Positions 60,041-64,000 of a stretch of DNA of 64,000 nt are shown here, piece after piece. Position 1 is the first letter of the stretch. Every line of letters starts with the position of its first letter. Location: contig NZ_CP109596.1 of assembly GCF_036327755.1 (NCBI RefSeq), forward strand, positions 6,138,001 through 6,202,000, in the 5' to 3' direction. The notes under the pieces are model-generated. The model had not been told where the DNA came from. It did not search any database and saw nothing but the letters and a program-made list of their open reading frames with translations. The stretch comes from Nocardia sp. NBC_01503. GTDB taxonomy: Bacteria > Actinomycetota > Actinomycetes > Mycobacteriales > Mycobacteriaceae. The position numbers and the translations under genes are program-made.

Positions 60041-60907
60041 GTGTCTCTCAGTTTTCCCGATCATCCCGCCGCGCTGTCCTCCACCCCTACGGATCTGTCT
60101 GTGCTGCTACGTCCGGCCCCACCCGGCGCTCCCACCGATGTCGTGCGCCTGCGCAGCACCAATGGCTTTCTGCTCTGGGCCGATCTACCGCCGGTACTCG
60201 TACTCGGGAGCTCCGGCGGCGCGGGCACCACCACCACCGCGCTCGGCGTGGCCACGGCCGCCTCCTACAACTACCGCGAACATTCGCCGATCGTGGTGGA
60301 TGCCACCGCGACCGGCGGGGATCTGGCCCGAAGGGGTTGCGACGCAATCGATCCCGCCGGAACCGTGCAGTCCTGGCTGAATATGAGTCATCGCGGGCTG
60401 GCCTCGGCGGTGCTGGACAGCTGTGGTGAGAACACCTCGAGCGTCGGCATTCTGCCGCGCGGCCCCGAGGCGCTACCCCGGCGCGAGAGCTACGCCTCGG
60501 TGCATCGCAGCCTCTGTGATGCCGGATGTCTGCCGGTCTACGACGGCGGATCGCCGGTGACCAATCGGATGGTCGCACCGCTGCTGGCGGATTCGCGCAT
60601 CTCGCTGGTGATCACCCTGGCCGCCCGCGCCGACGCGGTGAACCGACTACGCCCGGCCCTGATCTGGCTGGACGACAATTACAGCGAGTACCACCTGGCC
60701 GAGGCGGTCATCGTCGTGACCAGGCAGAACCCCAGCGACGGTCCGGGCTACGCCAAACACGTTCGCACCTACCTGGGAAAGTTCGTCCGCGCCGTCACCG
60801 AGATTCCCTATGACGCGCATCTGGCCACCGGTGGCGCGGTCAGCTGGTCGAAGCTCGCACCGCCCACCCGCACGGCCTACCGGCAGATCGTGAACCTACT
60901 GCGCTGA
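60041..60907 (+). CDS. ParA/MinD-like protein with altered P-loop
   Basis: A 288-residue protein with the fold order of ParA/MinD ATPases: nucleotide loop LVLGSSGGAGTTTTALGVAT (about 53-72), then PIVVDATATGGDLARRG (switch I position) and LVITLAARADAVNRLRPALI. Both lysines of the deviant Walker A motif (KGGxGKT) are missing. Ser/Ala replace them, leaving GGAGTTTT. It may bind nucleotide weakly or be a structural relative, as seen in proteins associated with type VII secretion. GTG 60041 has AAAGGAA eight bases upstream. It converges on the Ser/Thr kinase gene. Confidence 0.72.
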   Translation: MSLSFPDHPAALSSTPTDLSVLLRPAPPGAPTDVVRLRSTNGFLLWADLPPVLVLGSSGGAGTTTTALGVATAASYNYREHSPIVVDATATGGDLARRGCDAIDPAGTVQSWLNMSHRGLASAVLDSCGENTSSVGILPRGPEALPRRESYASVHRSLCDAGCLPVYDGGSPVTNRMVAPLLADSRISLVITLAARADAVNRLRPALIWLDDNYSEYHLAEAVIVVTRQNPSDGPGYAKHVRTYLGKFVRAVTEIPYDAHLATGGAVSWSKLAPPTRTAYRQIVNLLR

Positions 60908-60911
60908 CTCG

Positions 60912-62612
60912 CTACTTGCTGTTGTAGACGCGCACGATGGTGCCGTCCACATCGGCGGCGACGTAACCGCCACCGTTGTATTCGTCGGAGTAGTAGACCA
61001 GTAGCGTGGGCTTGTTGTCATTGAACGTCCAGGCCGGATCGACAATGATGTAGTGGCTCTTGGGGTTCGGGACCGCCAGCTTGTCCTGGGCGGTGGCCAG
61101 CAGCGCGGGCAGGATATCCCAGTCGATACCGCCGAGCGCGACGGTGGGATGACCGGAGATCTGACCGCCGGGGCCGGTGCGGGTGGCCGCGCCGTCGCGG
61201 AAGGTGTACTCGTCGTAAACGGTCGGACGGTCCTTGACCGGTGCGCCGGTGGTGATGAACTCCGGGTAGATGGTGGATTCGGTGAAATTCTGTCCGCCCG
61301 TTGCCTTCTCCAGCGCCGCGATGGCTTGCCGGACACCGCCGGGTGTGAGTAGATCGACCCCGGCGGAGGTGGTGCGCGGCTGTGTGGTCGGAAAGGTGAA
61401 GCTGGGCTGAACGATATTGGTACCCACCGGAAGACTCGGAATCGCCTGCTTGTTCGGGTTATCGGTCGATGAACTCGGCCGCAGTGCCACCGCGGCGACC
61501 ACCCCGGCCGCGATCACCACCACGCCGATGACGGCCGCGATGATCAAGCCCCGGTTCGATTGCGGCGCACCATCATTCGCAAGGCCCCGGGAATTGTCGA
61601 TGGGTGGCGCGTACACCGGCGTCGCCGGGTACCCCGAAGGTGCGGGATGTCCGCCGTAGGACAGTGGGTGTGAGGGGCCCGAAGGTAGTAAGGGCAACGA
61701 ATACTCCGACGAGGTCCCCGCCGACGGGTGCGGCTCGGAGGTCACGGTCGGAGCCTGGTGTAGCGGGGGGACTCCGGCCGGATACGGAGTCGGGGTGGTA
61801 ATCACCTGGGAGAGCAGCCAATCCACCTGCTCGGCGGTCGGTCGCTGATCCGGCTGCGGGACCAGGATCGCCTGTAGGGCCGCGGTGAGTGAACCCGCGC
61901 GGCGCGGTGGCGGGACCTCGCCGCGCATGACCGCGGCCAAGGTGCCGACCGAGGTATCGCGGCGCAGCGGGTGGTAGCCCTCGACGGCCACGTAGAGCAG
62001 TAGTCCGAGGGACCAAAGATCCGACGCGGGATGCCCCTCCTGACCGCCGAGCCGTTCCGGCGCAACATAATCCAGCGAACCGACCACGCTACCGGTGGAG
62101 GTGAGCCCCTCCATGCCATTGATGGCGGCGATGCCGAAATCGGTGAGGACCGGTGAACCATCCTCGCGCATAAGCACATTCGCGGGCTTGATATCGCGAT
62201 GCAGTACGCCCACCGCATGCGCGGCGCGCAGCGCCGCCAGAATCCCGCGCCCGATCTGCGCGGCCCGCTCCGGCGGCATGGGCCCCATATCGAGCTGTTC
62301 GGACAGGCTGCGCCCGCGCACCAGCTCCATCACGATCCACGGATGCTCTTCGCCCGGTGAATCCACAATATGGTGAATGGCGACCACATTCGGATGCCCG
62401 ATCCGCGCCAGCGCCCGTGCCTCGCGCAGTACCCGCTCGCGCTGCACCCCCGGGGAGCTCACTCGCTCCGGATCGGCGGCCTTGACCTCTTTGAGGGCCA
62501 CCTCCCGATGCAGCGCCACATCGTAGGCCCGCCACACCGTCCCCATACCGCCACTGCCGAGCGGCTCGAGCAATTCGAAGCGCCCGTCGACCACTGTCCG
62601 CCCGGAAATCAC
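60912..62612 (-). CDS. Membrane Ser/Thr protein kinase (PknB-family type)
   Basis: Receptor-like kinase of 566 residues. The kinase domain (about 10-270) has the glycine loop LLEPLGSGGMGTVWRAYD, K41 (ALKEV), HRDIKPANV with D140 and DFG at 158-160; APE is intact. A proline/serine-rich juxtamembrane linker (about 272-352) leads to one membrane helix (355-377) and an external domain of 190 residues (beta-rich, GGIDWDILPALLATAQDKLA). There are no PASTA repeats, so the extracellular sensor differs from PknB and is of unknown ligand. It is monocistronic and convergent with the ParA-like gene. Its targets are unknown. Confidence 0.93.
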   Translation of the reverse strand: MISGRTVVDGRFELLEPLGSGGMGTVWRAYDVALHREVALKEVKAADPERVSSPGVQRERVLREARALARIGHPNVVAIHHIVDSPGEEHPWIVMELVRGRSLSEQLDMGPMPPERAAQIGRGILAALRAAHAVGVLHRDIKPANVLMREDGSPVLTDFGIAAINGMEGLTSTGSVVGSLDYVAPERLGGQEGHPASDLWSLGLLLYVAVEGYHPLRRDTSVGTLAAVMRGEVPPPRRAGSLTAALQAILVPQPDQRPTAEQVDWLLSQVITTPTPYPAGVPPLHQAPTVTSEPHPSAGTSSEYSLPLLPSGPSHPLSYGGHPAPSGYPATPVYAPPIDNSRGLANDGAPQSNRGLIIAAVIGVVVIAAGVVAAVALRPSSSTDNPNKQAIPSLPVGTNIVQPSFTFPTTQPRTTSAGVDLLTPGGVRQAIAALEKATGGQNFTESTIYPEFITTGAPVKDRPTVYDEYTFRDGAATRTGPGGQISGHPTVALGGIDWDILPALLATAQDKLAVPNPKSHYIIVDPAWTFNDNKPTLLVYYSDEYNGGGYVAADVDGTIVRVYNSK

Positions 62613-62684
62613 CGCGCCAGCCTATTGGGCAAGCCCCGCCCGCGCGACCCCGCATTCCTCAACCGTCCCGGCGCGCCGCCCGCT

Positions 62685-62774
62685 CGTCATCCCGGCATGC
62701 TTTTGGCCGGGATCCACACCGGCCGCAGCCGACCTGTCGCGATGGATCCCGGCCAAAGCCGCGCCGGGATGACG
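62685..62774. repeat. 90-bp nested palindrome (REP/MITE-like)
   Basis: Outer arms CGTCATCCCGGC (62685-62696) and GCCGGGATGACG (62763-62774) are exact complements. Inner arms TTTGGCCGGGATCCA (62702-62716) and TGGATCCCGGCCAAA (62743-62757) are also exact. The element lies in the gap between the kinase and pfkB remnant genes. Its form resembles dispersed intergenic palindromes of bacteria; copy number elsewhere is unknown. Confidence 0.7.
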
Positions 62775-62810
62775 GGGGTGATGTCGGCGCGACGTGACTT
62801 CACCTAGCCC

Positions 62811-62964
62811 TCAGCTGAGGGTAGGGGTGGCGGTGGCGAAGGCGTCGGCGGCGGACAGGTCGAATTCGCCGTGGTCGCTGCCCAATCCCTGTGCGACCAG
62901 AGCCGCCGCCGCGTTACCGAACCAGAACATCCAGCACAGGTGCGCCCAGGGTGATGACCTTCAT
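62811..62964 (-). pseudogene. PfkB-type sugar kinase gene collapsed by internal deletion
   Basis: On the minus strand, ATG at 62964 reads MKVITLGAPVLDVLVR, the start of a PfkB carbohydrate kinase, then TAA. In another frame at once follows GNAAAALVAQGLGSDHGEFD, then LSAADAFATATPTLS and TGA, which is the C-terminal end of the same family (normally about 300 residues). About 250 codons are therefore missing and the ends are joined out of frame near 62916. The first codon lies nine bases after the class II aldolase stop, so the pair was once an operon. Confidence 0.75.
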
Positions 62965-62973
62965 CGGTTGTCC

Positions 62974-63642
62974 TTACTCTCCGGCGCTGTCGAGGGGTTT
63001 GCGCGTCCCGTACCCGGTGCGCATGGCCACCTCGATCACCGCCATCTGCTGTGCTGTGGTCAGTGCTCGCGGGGTGCCGATCGACGCGGCGTCGAGGTAC
63101 AGCGCACATGCCCACTCCAGCAGTAGCGCGTGCTCGACCGCCTGATCCAGGGTCGCGCCCAGCGCCACCGCGCCGTGATTGGCCATCAGCGCACACTGCT
63201 TGCCCCGCAACGCTTCTCGCACCGCCTCGGCGAGCTCCTGGGTGCCGAACGGGTGAAAGGGCACGACCGGTGTGGCCCCGCCGAGCAAGAGTTGCTGATA
63301 GTGCAGCACCGGCAATTCGTCGAGCACGCATCCCAGGGCTGTCGATTTCGGCGCATGGGTGTGCACGATCGCCCGCGCCGGATACGCCCGGTAGACATCC
63401 AAATGCAATCCGAGCTCGGAGGTCGGCGCATACCGGCCCGCCACGATCTCCCCGCTCAGATCGACCACGGTCACCTCCTCGGCGCTCACCTCGGCCAGCA
63501 CCGCCCCGGTGGGCGTGACCGCCACCAGGTCGCCGAACCGCAGACTCACATTCCCGGCGGTGCCGATGAGGAGCCCCTCCTCGGCCAACCGCCGGGAAGC
63601 CCGTGCGACACGGGCGCATTCGGCTGGCGCGGTAGTGCTCAT
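62974..63642 (-). CDS. Class II aldolase (fuculose/ribulose-phosphate aldolase family)
   Basis: Zinc-dependent aldolase or epimerase-type enzyme of 222 residues from ATG 63642. The fold start is GLLIGTAGNVSLRFGDLVAV, then catalytic Glu76 (PTSELGLHLDVY), zinc ligands His94 and His96 (IVHTHAPKS) and His156 (MANHGAVALG). Members cleave L-fuculose- or L-ribulose-type phosphates. Loss of the downstream sugar kinase (collapsed PfkB gene) suggests that the original pathway is broken or that a kinase elsewhere serves it. It is divergent from a TetR gene with a small dyad between. Confidence 0.88.
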   Translation of the reverse strand: MSTTAPAECARVARASRRLAEEGLLIGTAGNVSLRFGDLVAVTPTGAVLAEVSAEEVTVVDLSGEIVAGRYAPTSELGLHLDVYRAYPARAIVHTHAPKSTALGCVLDELPVLHYQQLLLGGATPVVPFHPFGTQELAEAVREALRGKQCALMANHGAVALGATLDQAVEHALLLEWACALYLDAASIGTPRALTTAQQMAVIEVAMRTGYGTRKPLDSAGE

Positions 63643-63663
63643 AGCCGTTACCCTAGCCAAACC

Positions 63664-63676
63664 TGAATCTGATTCA
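63664..63676. promoter_or_regulatory. Dyad between aldolase and TetR genes
   Basis: TGAATCTGATTCA is a perfect 5-3-5 inverted repeat in the 54-base divergent gap. It is a candidate operator for the TetR protein. Confidence 0.45.
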
Positions 63677-63696
63677 CATTGACTTGAAAGCCGAGC

Positions 63697-64000
63697 ATGC
63701 CCGCCCCAATTCAGCTGCCCGATGCGCTGCTGCGCCGTGTGCCGCGCCAGACGCGCAGCCGCGAACGCCTGGCCCGGGTGCTCGAGGTCGCGGATCGGCT
63801 GCTGGGGACCGAGGGTGTCGAGGCGCTGACCATGATCAGGGTGGCCGCCGCGGCGCGTATCTCGGTCGGCTCGCTCTACCAGTACCTGCCGGACCGCGAC
63901 GCGATCATCGAGGCGCTCGCCGGGTCCTATCTGGCCATGATCGAATCCCGCACGGCCGCACTGCTCGAACTCGCTCGCGCCGAGCGCTGGCCGGACCCCA
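63697..64000 (+). CDS. TetR-family regulator, truncated by the window edge
   Basis: The first 101 codons of a regulator. The basic arm LPDALLRRVPRQTRSRERLA is followed by the helix-turn-helix AALTM-type pattern (VEALTMIRVAAAARISVGSL, then YQYLPDRDAIIEALAG). The SVGSLYQYLPDRDA recognition helix is diagnostic. The ligand domain lies beyond base 64000. Being divergent from the class II aldolase with a dyad in the gap suggests local control. Confidence 0.85.
   Translation, partial: MPAPIQLPDALLRRVPRQTRSRERLARVLEVADRLLGTEGVEALTMIRVAAAARISVGSLYQYLPDRDAIIEALAGSYLAMIESRTAALLELARAERWPDP

Noticed and set aside
1..64000. tRNA genes, CRISPR arrays, insertion sequences, prophage
   Set aside because: I looked for cloverleaf arms, regularly spaced repeats, transposase or integrase motifs and found none; a dedicated search tool could still reveal a short one.

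Overview
This is a chromosomal window from a high-GC actinomycete, most likely Nocardia or a close mycolic-acid relative. The signs are the GC-rich codon usage, a mycothiol-dependent (maleylpyruvate isomerase-type) protein, a deazaflavin-type nitroreductase homologue, a mycobacterial-style class III cyclase and membrane Ser/Thr kinase, many TetR/AraC/PucR regulators, and several promoters whose -10 lies a few bases before the start codon (leaderless mRNA). I see no tRNA, rRNA, CRISPR array, insertion sequence or prophage. It reads as a mosaic of small catabolic and regulatory modules, many in divergent regulator-enzyme pairs.

Layout. 1-3.5 kb: a phosphonate module (ABC ATPase, GntR/UTRA regulator, and an opposing TmpB-like HD oxygenase plus TmpA-like dioxygenase). 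3.6-7.3 kb: a corA remnant, a DGPF protein with an ECF42-type sigma factor, and a membrane adenylate cyclase. 7.4-16.5 kb: unknown proteins, an AraC/oxidoreductase pair, a TetR/nitroreductase pair around four operator copies, an acyl-CoA dehydrogenase and a LysE exporter. 16.8-22.4 kb: a GH38 alpha-mannosidase, an ADP-ribosylglycohydrolase and a second, editing-domain-less threonyl-tRNA synthetase behind a threonine leader peptide and an intrinsic terminator. 22.5-32 kb: fatty acid desaturase, DUF1152 remnant, PP2C phosphatase, aromatic amino acid decarboxylase, secreted proteins, a GH76 lipoprotein and a MerR-controlled mycothiol-type protein. 32-53.4 kb: oxidoreductases, hydrolases, dioxygenase and regulators in two- or three-gene units. 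53.4-58.6 kb: an M1 metallopeptidase coupled to a Pls-type membrane peptide synthetase. 58.7-64 kb: cyclase-family hydrolase, a ParA-like protein without P-loop lysines facing a Ser/Thr kinase, a 90-bp nested palindrome, a collapsed PfkB kinase gene, a class II aldolase and a truncated TetR gene.

Most notable. (1) The 1302-residue Pls-family enzyme has an adenylation pocket (D-A-E-S-I-G-T-V-V-K by my alignment) close to the lysine code I remember. It overlaps an M1 aminopeptidase gene by one base, which suggests a poly-lysine-type synthesis and turnover pair. (2) The thrS paralogue has a 16-codon leader ORF with three consecutive Thr codons, followed by a perfect 10-bp stem and T run: a candidate threonine attenuator on a leaderless transcript. 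(3) The phosphonate module looks like the TmpA/TmpB route for choline-like phosphonates. (4) Three gene remnants (corA, DUF1152, pfkB) show repeated small deletions.

Family names come from motif recognition by eye; no database search was possible.
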